A stretch of DNA of 50,070 bases from Paracoccaceae bacterium (lineage in GTDB: Bacteria; Pseudomonadota; Alphaproteobacteria; Rhodobacterales; Rhodobacteraceae): NCBI GenBank assembly GCA_020629115.1, contig JAHDDY010000005.1, positions 1-50,070 on the forward strand, written 5' to 3'. This document shows positions 7,965 to 17,124 of this stretch, in pieces (the first letter of the stretch is position 1; every line of letters starts with the position of its first letter). The notes beneath the pieces are model-generated. The model searched no databases. It was not told the origin of the DNA and saw only the letters and a program-made list of their open reading frames with translations. The position numbers and the translations under genes are program-made.

Positions 7965-9011
7965 ATGACGGTTGCCCAGGACATGACCGATCCAGACTCC
8001 ATCCCCGAGACCGCCCTGCGTTGGGCCGAGGGCGGCACGGCGTCCGCACTTGCCACCGTCATCGAGACCTGGGGATCGGCCCCGCGCCAGCCGGGGGCGC
8101 AGCTTGCGATCTCGGCGGACGGGGCGCTGGCGGGGTCGGTGTCGGGCGGCTGCGTCGAGAGCGCGGTGGCGGCCGAAGCCTTCGAGGCGATGCAGGACGG
8201 GGCGTGCCGCCTGCTCGAATTCGGCGTGTCCGATGACGATGCCTTCGCCGTGGGCCTCGCCTGCGGGGGCACTATCCGCGTCTTCGTGGAGCCGGTCGGC
8301 ATCGGCGAGGGTATCCCGACCGCGACCCTGCGCGCCCTGGCGGAGGCGCGGGCCGAGCGGGCGCGGACGGTCCTGGCCATCGACCTGGAGACGAAGGAGC
8401 GGCGGCTTCTCGCCCTGTGCGATGGGGATGCGCTGACCGGAGCCGCGCGCATCGCCGCGGACGGCGACAGGTCCGGCTTCGCGGAGGTCGAGGGGCGGCG
8501 CTGGTTCCTCGCCGTGCACAACCCGCCGCTGCGCATGGCCATCGTCGGCGCGGCGCATATCGCCCAGCCGCTCAGTCGCATGGCTGCGATGACGGGCTTC
8601 GACGTGACGGTGATCGACCCGCGCGAAAGCTTCTCGTCGGAGGCGCGCTTTCCGGGCATGGCGCTTTCGCGGGACTGGCCCGACGCGGCCCTGACCGCCT
8701 TCGCCCCCGATCCGCGCAGCGCGGTCGTCTGCCTCAGTCACGACCCCAAGATTGACGATCCGGGCCTGCACGTCGCCCTGCGTTCCCAAGCCTTCTACGT
8801 CGGCGCGCTCGGCTCGACCCGGACGAGCGCGAAGCGGGCGGCGCGGCTCGGCGAGGCGGGATTCTCGGAGGCGCAGATCGCGCGAATCGACGCGCCCATC
8901 GGACTCGACATCGGCGCGAAATCCCCTGCCGAGATCGCCGTGAGCGTCATGGGCCGCATCGTCGAGGCGCTTCGCCGTCCCGAGACGCGGCAGCGCGGCA
9001 CGCGGCGATGA
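7965..9011 (+). CDS. xdhC: XdhC family protein (molybdenum cofactor insertion)
   Basis: About 348 residues. The N-terminal XdhC/CoxI domain contains ATVIETWGSAPRQPGAQ and GSVSGGCVESAV. The C-terminal Rossmann domain starts at about residue 185 (MAIVGAAHIAQPLSRMA) and includes VIDPRESF. XdhC binds molybdenum cofactor and delivers it to xanthine dehydrogenase-type hydroxylases after sulfuration. The start is uncertain: ATG codons at 7887, 7965 and 7983 are in frame, none with a good ribosome site, and the family homology begins just after 7983. The stop overlaps the next start by ATGA. The target enzyme genes are not in the window. Confidence 0.88.
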   Translation: MTVAQDMTDPDSIPETALRWAEGGTASALATVIETWGSAPRQPGAQLAISADGALAGSVSGGCVESAVAAEAFEAMQDGACRLLEFGVSDDDAFAVGLACGGTIRVFVEPVGIGEGIPTATLRALAEARAERARTVLAIDLETKERRLLALCDGDALTGAARIAADGDRSGFAEVEGRRWFLAVHNPPLRMAIVGAAHIAQPLSRMAAMTGFDVTVIDPRESFSSEARFPGMALSRDWPDAALTAFAPDPRSAVVCLSHDPKIDDPGLHVALRSQAFYVGALGSTRTSAKRAARLGEAGFSEAQIARIDAPIGLDIGAKSPAEIAVSVMGRIVEALRRPETRQRGTRR

Positions 9012-10009
9012 TCTTCGGTCCGGTTCCGGTCGCGGCGGCGGCGGGGGCCATCCTCGCCCATTCGGTGCGGGCGGACGGGCGCGTGCTGAAGAAGGGGACG
9101 TCCCTCGGTGCGGCGCATGTCGAGGCGCTGCGCGCGGCGGGGCATGTGGAGGTGACCGTCGCGCGGCTGGAGGCGGGAGACGTGCCCGAGGACGAGGCGG
9201 CGGCGGCGCTGGCGGCGGCAGCCTGCGGGCCGGGACTGCGCCGGGCCGTTGCCACGACGGGACGCTGCAACCTCCATGCGGAGAGCGCCGGGCTGCTGCG
9301 GGTCTCGGCGCGGGCGGTCGATGCGGCCAATGCCGTGGACGAGGCCCTGACGCTGGCCACCCCGCCCGATTTCGCGCGGCTGGAAGCCGGACAGCTCGCC
9401 GCGACGGCGAAGGTCATTCCCTACGCCGCGCCCCGCAAGGCGCTGGACGCGGCGGTCGGGCTGCTGGACGCGGCGCTGACGCTCCACCCCTTTCGCCCCC
9501 TGCGCACGGCCTTCGTCGCGACCCGGACGGCGGCGCTCAAGGCCAGCGCGCTCGACAAGGGTATCCGCGCGGTCGGCGACCGGCTCGTCTCGTTCGGCTC
9601 GCCCCGGCCCGAGGCGGCGGTGGTGGACCACGATTCCGCCGCCCTCGCCGATGCCCTGACGGCGGCCCTGCGGGATGCGCCCGACCTGCTGCTCGTCCTG
9701 TCCGCGACCGCCACCTCGGATCGGCGCGACGTCGCCCCCGCCGCGCTCGTGGCCGCCGGGGGCGCGATCGAGCGGTTCGGGATGCCGGTCGATCCGGGGA
9801 ACCTGCTGGTGCTGGGCCGCCTGGATGGCATTCCCGCCGTCATCCTGCCTGGCTGCGCACGCTCTCCGGCGCTGAACGGGGCGGACTGGGTGCTGGAGCG
9901 ACTCGCCGCGCGCCTGCCCGTCAGCGGGGCGGATATCGCAGGCATGGGGGTCGGGGGCCTCCTGAAGGAGATGCCGGGCCGCCCGCATCCCCGGGAACGC
10001 GGCGGATGA
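9008..10009 (+). CDS. MoeA-like molybdopterin-binding protein
   Basis: 333 residues with the MoeA-related molybdopterin-binding domain. The N-terminus FGPVPVAAAAGAILAHSVR and VLKKGTSLG resemble MoeA's opening, and the C-terminal half carries the MoaB/Mog-type fold (PDLLLVLSATATSDRRDV, then FGMPVDPGNLLVLG). It lacks MoeA's full length (about 400), matching the short MoeA-like proteins that accompany XdhC and MocA. Probably handles molybdenum cofactor or its nucleotide form for a hydroxylase. Overlaps xdhC and the next gene by 4 bases each, so the three should be coupled. Confidence 0.8.
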   Translation: MIFGPVPVAAAAGAILAHSVRADGRVLKKGTSLGAAHVEALRAAGHVEVTVARLEAGDVPEDEAAAALAAAACGPGLRRAVATTGRCNLHAESAGLLRVSARAVDAANAVDEALTLATPPDFARLEAGQLAATAKVIPYAAPRKALDAAVGLLDAALTLHPFRPLRTAFVATRTAALKASALDKGIRAVGDRLVSFGSPRPEAAVVDHDSAALADALTAALRDAPDLLLVLSATATSDRRDVAPAALVAAGGAIERFGMPVDPGNLLVLGRLDGIPAVILPGCARSPALNGADWVLERLAARLPVSGADIAGMGVGGLLKEMPGRPHPRERGG

Positions 10010-10608
10010 GCGTGGCGATCCTGCTGCTCGCCGCCGGGGCATCGTCGCGGATGCGCGGAAGCGACAAGCTGCTGGAGACGGTGGCCGGCGAGCCGCTGCT
10101 GCGGCGCAGCGCCCGCACGGCGCTGGCGAGCCGCGCGGATGCCGTTATCGCGGTGACGGGGGCGAATCGGTCGGCGCGGGATGCGGCGCTCGCGGGGCTG
10201 CCGATCCGGCCATGCCACAATGCGGATTGGGAATCGGGCATGGGCACCTCCATCGCCGCCGGGGCGCGGGCGCTCGATTCGGGCACCCGGGGCGTGCTCG
10301 TCATGCCGGCCGACATGCCGGACCTGACCGCCGCCCTGCTGGACAGCCTGATCGCCGCCCTGCCCGGCGACGCGCCCCGCGCCATCCTGCGCCCGCGCGC
10401 TCCCTCGGGCGAACCGGGCAATCCCGTGCTCTTCGGGGCCGCCCACATTCCCGCGCTCGCGGCGCTTTCGGGGGACGAGGGGGCGCGGGCGGTGGTGGCG
10501 CGGAACCGGGACGACCTGTCCTTCGTCGAGGCCCCCGACACCGCTGTGCTGACCGATCTAGACACGCCCGAAGCCTGGGCCGCCTACCGCGCAAAAGGCC
10601 GAATTTAA
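10006..10608 (+). CDS. mocA: MocA-like molybdenum cofactor cytidylyltransferase
   Basis: 200 residues with a nucleotidyltransferase fold. The N-terminal signature LLAAGASSRMRGSDKLL is the NTP-binding loop with its Lys, followed by the metal-binding MPADMPDL motif (about residues 102-109) and the GNPVLF segment. The family attaches CMP (MocA) or GMP (MobA) to molybdopterin. Position directly after xdhC and a MoeA-like gene favours the CMP form used by xanthine dehydrogenase-type enzymes. That specificity is inferred. Confidence 0.82.
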   Translation: MSVAILLLAAGASSRMRGSDKLLETVAGEPLLRRSARTALASRADAVIAVTGANRSARDAALAGLPIRPCHNADWESGMGTSIAAGARALDSGTRGVLVMPADMPDLTAALLDSLIAALPGDAPRAILRPRAPSGEPGNPVLFGAAHIPALAALSGDEGARAVVARNRDDLSFVEAPDTAVLTDLDTPEAWAAYRAKGRI

Positions 10609-10695
10609 CCATATCGAAAGCGAAACGGTGCACGACGAAACGCGAACGACCGCGCCCGTCTCGCCGCGCGGCCGAGAATACGAGGTCCGTCCCGG

Positions 10696-11910
10696 ATGAT
10701 CGACAGGCAGCACGTTCCCCTCATCGTCTTCGCCGCCTGCATCGTGCTGGCGGGGGCGGTGGCGTTCCTGACGGGGGAGTGGACGACCGCGCTGGCCATC
10801 GCGCTGTCCGGCTGCGCCCTCGCCCTCGCCATGCGCCAGCCACAGCCCGAGAATCACGACACCGCGTTCCTGGAGGAGGATCTGGCCGAGCTGCGCGGCG
10901 CGAGCGAGGCGCAGGGGGCCGATATCGCGATTCTGCGCGGTTCCATCGACGAGATGGCCGAGATCGTGGAATCCATCGCAACCGATCTTCAGCGCCTGCC
11001 GGACCGCTCGCAGGACGGCGCGGCGGTCGAGGCCCTGCGCGGCGAGATCGCCGGTTTCGACAAGCGCATCGCGGCGTTCGACGCCCCCATCGCACGAACC
11101 GCGGCGCGACTCGATTCGCTGGAGCGGGGGCTTGCCTCCGTGAGGCAGGACGCCGTCCGTTCGGAAGAGACCGCCGAGATACGCCCCGTCGCCCTCGCGG
11201 CCAGCGGTACGGGCGGGGCCGCCCGCGCCTCCGGCGGCAGCCTTCTGGAACGGGCTGCACGGCTTCGGGAAGGACCGGACCGCGGGGGCGAGGTACACCG
11301 GATCGCGACCGTACCCCTGTTCGACGCCGGACATGCCCCGCGCGGCCAACTCGTCGAGGATACCGCCGACACTCCGACGGAAGCCGGAAGCCTCGCCGCG
11401 CTCGGTCACGCCTTGGGCCTCGCCGAGGCGACGGACGGGGACGGCGGGGATATCTTCCTTCGCCTGCCGCAGGCCATCGTCGCCGCACCGGACTTCGCGG
11501 ATGCGGTGGAGCGCGTGCTGGCCGGGCGGGAGGGTGCGGCGGCGCGCATCGTGGCCGTGATCCCGCAGGCGGCGCTCGACGGACACCTGCCCGCCGCCCT
11601 CTCGCGACTGCTCGATGCGGGCGCACGCTTCGCGCTGGAGCGGATGACCGACTGGTCGGTCGATCTCGCCGCGCTCGCCCGGCGCGGCCTCGCGGTCATC
11701 GCGGTCGACGGCCCGGCTATGGCCAAGAGCGCCCTGTCCCAGAAGGGCGACCCCACGCGCCTGCGCCAGGTGCTGCACGCGCGCGGCATCGCGCTGCTGG
11801 CGGCGGGGGTCGACACGCGGATGCAGCTCGACGCGGTCGGCACATTGGAGCCGGACCTGCTGGCCGGCCCGGGCCTCGGCGAGGCCGATATCGCGGAGAT
11901 CCGGCAGTGA
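10696..11910 (+). CDS. Membrane protein with coiled coil and degenerate EAL domain
   Basis: 404 residues. Two TM segments at the N-terminus (about 8-26 and 29-48) are followed by a charged, partly coiled region (about 55-160) and a C-terminal domain (about 195-404). That domain keeps the framework of EAL phosphodiesterases (FLRLPQAIV, VIPQAALDGHLPAALSRLLDAGARFAL, GIALLAAGVDT) but has no EAL triplet and lacks the metal-binding Glu/Asp set. Cyclic-di-GMP hydrolysis is therefore unlikely; a scaffold or nucleotide-sensing role is inference. Its stop overlaps the next gene's GTG start (GTGA), so the two are probably made together. Confidence 0.7.
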   Translation: MIDRQHVPLIVFAACIVLAGAVAFLTGEWTTALAIALSGCALALAMRQPQPENHDTAFLEEDLAELRGASEAQGADIAILRGSIDEMAEIVESIATDLQRLPDRSQDGAAVEALRGEIAGFDKRIAAFDAPIARTAARLDSLERGLASVRQDAVRSEETAEIRPVALAASGTGGAARASGGSLLERAARLREGPDRGGEVHRIATVPLFDAGHAPRGQLVEDTADTPTEAGSLAALGHALGLAEATDGDGGDIFLRLPQAIVAAPDFADAVERVLAGREGAAARIVAVIPQAALDGHLPAALSRLLDAGARFALERMTDWSVDLAALARRGLAVIAVDGPAMAKSALSQKGDPTRLRQVLHARGIALLAAGVDTRMQLDAVGTLEPDLLAGPGLGEADIAEIRQ

Positions 11911-13307
11911 GCGCCCCGGCGTCCGATCCCCGCCCGCGCTCGGCCACGGTCATGGCCATCAACTGGACCGGCGTCGCCTGCATGATCGCCGCCGTATGCC
12001 TCCTGCGCCGGATGCCTTGGGTGCCGGACCTGACGGCCACGCTCCTCGTCGCGGCGGCCTTCGCGGTGCCGCTCATCGTGCTCGAAGCGATCCTGCTGCG
12101 CGGGCGGCGGGGGGCGGAGGAGCCGGGAGACGCGGTCCCCGGCCGTCCCGGCCTCATCGGCCATCCGGTCGACTACGCGCGCGAGGGCATCGACTGGCAC
12201 GGTACCGCCAACCCGTCGTTCTCGCGCTTCGGGGTCAAGCTGGTGGGACTGGCCGCGACCCTCCTGGTCATCGCGCTGATCTATGGCGTCGTGCCCGAAT
12301 ACGGCGCGACACTGTTCGAGCCGTTCTGGGCGATGCTGGGCATCGGTCTTCCCGCCTTCGTCCTCATGGCCCCGGCCTATTTCTGGTGGGCCGACGGGAG
12401 GATGCGCGACCCGTTCGACGGGTACTGGCATCTCGGTGCCCTCGTGCTGGGCTGGACGGACCGGGTGACGGTCTCGAAGGTGCGTCAGCATGCGCTGGGC
12501 TGGACGGTGAAGGCGTTCTTCCTGCCGCTGATGTTCGCCTACTTCCACGGCAACATCATCAATTTCAGGACGGCGGACTTCTCGTCGCTCGACCTGATGG
12601 GATGGCATCATTTCCTCTACAACCTGCTGATCCTCGTGGATCTGGGCTGCATCGTCGTGGGCTACGCGCTGACGGTGCGCCTGTTCGACAACCATATCCG
12701 CTCGACGGAGCCGACCTGGTCCGGCTGGCTGCCCGCGCTCATCTGCTACCAGCCGTTCTGGGGCCTCGTCGGGCCGCAGTACTTCGCGTATCGCACCGAC
12801 ATGGACTGGGGGTCGCTCCTCGCGCCCTATCCCCTACTGCAAGCGCTGTTCTCGGCGATCATCCTCGGGCTGATGGCAGTCTACACCTGGGCATCGGTCA
12901 GCTTCGGGCTGCGCTTCTCGAACCTCACCCACCGGGGGGTCATCACGAACGGGCCGTACCGCTTCACGAAGCATCCGGCCTACCTGTCGAAGAACCTGTC
13001 CTGGTGGTTCGAGGCGCTGCCCTTCGTCGCGCCCTTCGTGTTCGGGTTCCGGGGCGGCGGGTGGAGCGGGCATTGGGGGGATGCGGCGGGGCGCACGCTG
13101 CGGCTTCTCGGCGTGAACCTCGTCTACTACATCCGCGCCCGGACGGAGGAGCGACACCTGTCCCACGACCCGCTCTACGTACGCTACGCCCTGTGGATGG
13201 AGCGCCACGGGATCATGGCCTGGGCGGCGCGCTTCGCCGGCTTCGCGCGGTATCGCCCCCCCGAAGCCGCCCCCGCCGAGCGCAAGGACACGACCCCGGC
13301 GGAATAG
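11907..13307 (+). CDS. Polytopic membrane protein with ICMT-type methyltransferase domain
   Basis: 466 residues with roughly nine TM segments. The C-terminal third has the isoprenylcysteine carboxyl methyltransferase/PEMT signature: ITNGPYRFTKHPAYLSKNLSW, then YYIRARTEERHLSHDPLYVRYALW, which form the SAM-binding core. The first 280 residues are an extra membrane region not present in minimal ICMT proteins. Bacteria make few known prenylated proteins, so the substrate (lipid or small molecule) is unknown. The GTG at 11907 overlaps the upstream stop; an internal ATG at 11952 is the alternative start. It ends two bases from the convergent oxidase gene. Confidence 0.72.
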   Translation: MSAPASDPRPRSATVMAINWTGVACMIAAVCLLRRMPWVPDLTATLLVAAAFAVPLIVLEAILLRGRRGAEEPGDAVPGRPGLIGHPVDYAREGIDWHGTANPSFSRFGVKLVGLAATLLVIALIYGVVPEYGATLFEPFWAMLGIGLPAFVLMAPAYFWWADGRMRDPFDGYWHLGALVLGWTDRVTVSKVRQHALGWTVKAFFLPLMFAYFHGNIINFRTADFSSLDLMGWHHFLYNLLILVDLGCIVVGYALTVRLFDNHIRSTEPTWSGWLPALICYQPFWGLVGPQYFAYRTDMDWGSLLAPYPLLQALFSAIILGLMAVYTWASVSFGLRFSNLTHRGVITNGPYRFTKHPAYLSKNLSWWFEALPFVAPFVFGFRGGGWSGHWGDAAGRTLRLLGVNLVYYIRARTEERHLSHDPLYVRYALWMERHGIMAWAARFAGFARYRPPEAAPAERKDTTPAE

Positions 13308-13308
13308 G

Positions 13309-14610
13309 CTACCCGGCCGCGCGCATCTCGCGGTTGTCGGCCATCCGCATGGCGGCGAGGGCGATGCCCGCGCCCAGCTCCTGCACGCGCTTGAAGGCCA
13401 TCGGGTCGGCCTCCGTCACCGGAAAGGGCAGGTCCTCGGCGGGGGTGCCCGCCGCGCGGTCCGCCAGCACCTTGCCCATGGCCAGCGACATCGCCACCCC
13501 GCGCCCGTTATAGCCCAACCCCGCGATCAGCCCCGGCTCCGGCTCCATGAACTTCGGTACCCGGTCGCGGGTCAGGGCGATCTGGCCGCCCCAGCGATAG
13601 CGCCAGTCGACGCCGCGAAGCTGCGGAAAGACGCGCTCGGCATCGCGGCGCAGCGTCTCGAACCCGTAGGGCCGCCCCCCCGGCCCCATCATCGCCGCGC
13701 CGCCGTAGACGAAGCGGTTCCGCGGCTCGCGGCGGGCGTACATGATGGAGCGGCGGGTATCGGCGATGGTCTGGCCGCCGGGCAGGATCGAGGCGATCAC
13801 GTCCTCCGGCAGGCTGTCGGTGCCCATCTGGATCGGCGTGACCGACAGGACGGTCCGGGCGACATCCGGGCGCAGCGCGCTGGAATAGCCGTTCGTGGCG
13901 AGGATCACCTGCCCCGCCTCGATCCGGTGCGGCCCGCAGTGCAGCGTCCATCCCGACGCACCGCGCTCCAGCCGCCCGACCGCCGTGCGCTCGAAGATCC
14001 GCGCGCCGTGCGCCTCGGCGGCGACGGCTAGGCCGCAGACGAGCGAGAGCGGCTGCACCGCCCCGCCCTTCGGTGCCAGGATGCCCGAGGCGTAGACCGG
14101 CGATCCGCTCGCCCGGCGCAGGTCGTCGCCGTCGAGAAAACGGAAATCCGCGCCGTATTCCGCCCAGAGCCGCGCGCCCTCGCGCGCCGTGTCGCGGGCC
14201 TTCGGGCAGTGATCGACCCGCAGCCATCCCTTCTGCCGCGCGTCGCATTCGATGCCGTGGCGGCGGATGAGGTCGAAGGCGGCATCGGCGGAGCCGAGCG
14301 AGACCGCGGCGAGGCGCTCGAAATACCTCGCGCCCACCGCCTTCAGCAGGTCGTTCGGCTGGAAGACGGGCAGCATCGGGTTGACCTGCCCCCCGTTGCG
14401 GCCCGACGCGCCCCAGCCGACGCCGCCCGCATCGACCACCGCGACCCGCGCCCCGCCCCCGGCCAGATCGAGCGCCGCGCGCAGGCCGGTGAACCCCGCG
14501 CCCACGACGGCCACGTCGCACGCGACGTCCCCGGCCAGGGCCACCCCGCGATAGCGCCGCGACACGGTGGCGGCCCAGAGCGAGTCCTCGGTCCCGGCAT
14601 AGGGTTTCAT
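13309..14610 (-). CDS. FAD-dependent amine oxidase, PuuB/DadA-like
   Basis: 433 residues. The FAD-binding GAGFTG is at residues 37-42, followed by the GWGASGRNGGQVNP signature (about 63-76) of the gamma-glutamylputrescine oxidase/glycine oxidase group. The C-terminus has WGGQIALTRDRVPKF and GLGYNGRGVAMS for FAD and substrate. The start is the ATG at 14610, with GAGGAAA 8 bases upstream; the frame stays open 39 codons further. The family oxidises amines or D-amino acids with release of ammonia and H2O2. With a polyamine importer 6 kb away, a role in polyamine use is plausible, but the immediate divergent partner is a taurine-type binding protein. Confidence 0.82.
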   Translation of the reverse strand: MKPYAGTEDSLWAATVSRRYRGVALAGDVACDVAVVGAGFTGLRAALDLAGGGARVAVVDAGGVGWGASGRNGGQVNPMLPVFQPNDLLKAVGARYFERLAAVSLGSADAAFDLIRRHGIECDARQKGWLRVDHCPKARDTAREGARLWAEYGADFRFLDGDDLRRASGSPVYASGILAPKGGAVQPLSLVCGLAVAAEAHGARIFERTAVGRLERGASGWTLHCGPHRIEAGQVILATNGYSSALRPDVARTVLSVTPIQMGTDSLPEDVIASILPGGQTIADTRRSIMYARREPRNRFVYGGAAMMGPGGRPYGFETLRRDAERVFPQLRGVDWRYRWGGQIALTRDRVPKFMEPEPGLIAGLGYNGRGVAMSLAMGKVLADRAAGTPAEDLPFPVTEADPMAFKRVQELGAGIALAAMRMADNREMRAAG

Positions 14611-14782
14611 GGTCGCATTTTCCTCGTTGCGTCGTGGAATATTCTGTTCCCTTCCGGGCCGCGATTGCAATAGGATGACGTTCATCGTTCGATAGAAAAA
14701 CGAGACTGCACGTTTCAATAACCGCACCCATCGACGCGTGCGGCGACGGGACGGCAGGACAGATCAACGGGAGACGACAGAG

Positions 14783-15775
14783 ATGATTCGCAAGACTATC
14801 ACGGCCCTGCTCGCGGGCGCGGCCTTTTCCATGAGTGCTCAGAGCGCCAGCGCGCTCGACGAGCTGACCGTCGCCTACTTCCTCGAATGGCCGATGCCCG
14901 CCCTGGCATCCAAGGTCGACGGCACCTACGAGAAGGAACTGGGCGTTCCGATCAAGTGGCGCTCCTTCGAGACCGGCACGGCGATGTCCGCCGCCATGGC
15001 CTCGGGCGACGTGCATATCTCGCTCAGCCAGGGCCTGCCGCCCTTCGTCGTCGCGGCCTCCTCCGGCCTGCCGATCGAGGTCGTGGACGTGGCCGTCAGC
15101 TATTCGGACAACGACAACTGCGTCGTCGGCTCCGCGCTCGGCGTCGACAAGTCGAATGCCGGCGAGCTTGAAGGCAAGCGCGTCGCCGTGCCCCTCGGCA
15201 CCGCCGCCCATTACGGTTTCCTGCGCCAGATGGACCATTTCGGCGTGGACATCTCGACCCTGAACGTCGTCGACATGCCTCCCCCGGACGGCGCCATCGC
15301 GCTGGCCCAGGGCAGCGTCGATTTCGCCTGCGGCTACGGCGGCGGCCTGACCCGGATGAAGCAGTCGGGCAATGTGCTGCTGACCGGCGCAGAAAAGGAA
15401 GAACTGGGTATTCTCGTCTTCGACGTGACGTCCACGACGAAGGAATTCGCCGAGGAGAATCCCGAAATACTCGCCAAGTTCCTCGCCGTGACCGCGGCGG
15501 CCAACGACCGCTGGAATTCGGGCATCGGCAACGAAGGGATGCTCGAAGTCATCGCCAAGGAATCGGGCATGGATCTCGATGCTGCGCGGGCCTCGATCGG
15601 GACGATGAAATTCCCCTCGCGCGAGGAGCAGCTGACCGGCAAGTGGTTCGGCGGCGGCATCCAGACCTTCATGAAGGGCGTCGCGGACGTGTTCAAGGAA
15701 GCGGGCAGCATCGACGATTCGCTCGACTCCTATGCCGACGCGGCCAACCCGGTACCCCTGATCGCCGCGAACTGA
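14783..15775 (+). CDS. TauA-like ABC transporter binding protein (orphan)
   Basis: 330 residues with a signal peptide (about 1-24, ending SASA). The mature protein begins LDELTVAYFLEWPMPAL and contains SFETGTAMSAAMASGDVHIS and SQGLPPFVVAASSGLPIEVV, matching the taurine/sulfonate/nitrate (NMT1/TauA) family of periplasmic binding proteins. GGGAGA precedes the ATG at 14783. A strong terminator follows directly, so it is monocistronic, with no permease or ATPase beside it. It either borrows a transporter encoded elsewhere or works with a distant locus. It shares a 172-base divergent promoter region with the FAD oxidase. Confidence 0.82.
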   Translation: MIRKTITALLAGAAFSMSAQSASALDELTVAYFLEWPMPALASKVDGTYEKELGVPIKWRSFETGTAMSAAMASGDVHISLSQGLPPFVVAASSGLPIEVVDVAVSYSDNDNCVVGSALGVDKSNAGELEGKRVAVPLGTAAHYGFLRQMDHFGVDISTLNVVDMPPPDGAIALAQGSVDFACGYGGGLTRMKQSGNVLLTGAEKEELGILVFDVTSTTKEFAEENPEILAKFLAVTAAANDRWNSGIGNEGMLEVIAKESGMDLDAARASIGTMKFPSREEQLTGKWFGGGIQTFMKGVADVFKEAGSIDDSLDSYADAANPVPLIAAN

Positions 15776-15800
15776 GGCGCACGGTCCTGACATGACGACG

Positions 15801-15829
15801 AAGCCGCTCCCGGAAGGGGGCGGCTTTTT
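15801..15829 (+). terminator. Intrinsic terminator after the TauA-like gene
   Basis: AAGCCGCTCCC (15801-15811), tetraloop GGAA, then GGGGGCGGCTT and TTT. An 11-bp stem with one G-U pair and a U-run of five including the stem end. Strong for the plus strand only. Confidence 0.9.
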
Positions 15830-15854
15830 CGTGCGTCGGTACGGGACGGTACCG

Positions 15855-17108
15855 TCAGGCCGCCGTCTGCGTCCGGCGGTCGTCGAAGGCATCCTGCGCC
15901 GCGTCGGAATAGCTGCAAACCCGGCCCCGGCCCAGTTCCTTCGCGTGGTAGAGCGCGATGTCGGCCCGGCTCATCAGGGCTTCGAGGTCGTCGTCGGCGG
16001 ACGTGCAGCTCGCGATCCCGATGCTCGCGCCGATCCGGCAGACATGGCCGTCGATCTCGAAGGGCCGGGCCATGCGCTCCACGATGCGATCCGCCATGAC
16101 GCGCAGCCCGTCCTCTCCGCCGAAGGTGCAGTCCACCACCACGAACTCGTCGCCGCCCACCCGGGCGATGAAGTCGCTGCTGCGGGTCGCCTGGCGCAGG
16201 ATGCGGGCGGCGTGCAGCAGCACCTCGTCGCCGACCGAATGGCCCAGGGTGTCGTTGATCTGCTTGAACCAGTCGAGGTCGATGTGACAGACGGCGAGCC
16301 GCTCGTCCTTGCGCGCCGCCTGGGCCTTGGTCGTCGCGAGGATCTGGTCGAGCAGCCGCCGGTTCGGCAGATCGGTCAGCGGGTCGTGCAGCGCCGCATG
16401 GGCGACCGTGTCGCGCGCTTCGCGCAGGGCCTGGGTCTTGACCTCGACCGTCCGGGCGAGGGGGCGGAAGATGAACAGCCATTCCGCCGCGAGCGTCAGC
16501 ATGACCACGATCGTCAGGACCGCGCGGGTGCGGCGCATGGCGGCAACATCGGCCATGGCATCGTCTTCGAGCTGCGTGAAGGCGGCATCGAGCGCGTCGC
16601 CCAGGGGGCCGATGGTCTCGAAATACACCGCGTTGTAGCGTGCCTTGCGCGCATTGCCCTCGCTGGCGAGAAGCGCCTCGATCCTGTCGCCGTAGCGCGT
16701 GATCTTGGCGTCCAGGGCGTAGGGCGTTTCGAGGAAGATATCGCGCAGGGCCGGGCTGAGCCGGCCCTCGCCGTCCACGTCCCCGATGCGCTGCATCAGG
16801 CCGACATGCGCCTCGACCATGTCCATGTACGTGCGCATCACGTTGTCGGCAGCCATCTGCCGGACCGCGTCGTTGTGAGCGTGGACCATGTCGGCCGAGA
16901 AGAGCGCGACCTTCTGGGACAGGGTGCGCTGCTGGCTCACCGTGTCGAGCGCGACGGACGAACGCTCGAAGGCCAGCATCATGCGATGCTCTATGGTGAA
17001 GGCCGTGAGAGTGGTGACGGCGATGATGGACAGCGCGAGAATGTACGCATGGCGCAGGCGGCGCGCCATCCTCTCGTCCGCCCTCGATTCTGCATCGGCT
17101 GTCATCAT
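15855..17108 (-). CDS. Membrane diguanylate cyclase with PilJ-type sensor
   Basis: About 417 residues. TM1 is at about 22-41. A periplasmic helical region carries the PilJ/type IV pilus MCP sensor signature SQQRTLSQKVALFSADM, TM2 is at about 195-215, and a GGDEF domain begins HDPLTDLPNRRLLD. The active site GGDEF is intact (RVGGDEF) and the RSSD motif five residues before it is a proper RxxD inhibitory site, so it should make cyclic-di-GMP with product feedback. The start is taken at the first of two ATGs (17108); a TTG at 17159 would put the putative LexA site inside the gene. No partner phosphodiesterase is adjacent. Confidence 0.88.
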   Translation of the reverse strand: MMTADAESRADERMARRLRHAYILALSIIAVTTLTAFTIEHRMMLAFERSSVALDTVSQQRTLSQKVALFSADMVHAHNDAVRQMAADNVMRTYMDMVEAHVGLMQRIGDVDGEGRLSPALRDIFLETPYALDAKITRYGDRIEALLASEGNARKARYNAVYFETIGPLGDALDAAFTQLEDDAMADVAAMRRTRAVLTIVVMLTLAAEWLFIFRPLARTVEVKTQALREARDTVAHAALHDPLTDLPNRRLLDQILATTKAQAARKDERLAVCHIDLDWFKQINDTLGHSVGDEVLLHAARILRQATRSSDFIARVGGDEFVVVDCTFGGEDGLRVMADRIVERMARPFEIDGHVCRIGASIGIASCTSADDDLEALMSRADIALYHAKELGRGRVCSYSDAAQDAFDDRRTQTAA

Positions 17109-17124
17109 GGGTCGAGTATCGCCG

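Noticed and set aside
10212-13307. Single 1031-codon plus-strand frame
   Set aside because: Only the part from the GTG at 11907 encodes a recognisable protein; the upstream part is Arg/Gly/Pro-rich and antisense-like shadow of mocA and the EAL-like gene in another frame.
13508-15892. 794-codon minus-strand frame
   Set aside because: Reads antisense through the TauA-like gene and out of frame through the FAD oxidase; both real genes have signal, motif and ribosome-site support.
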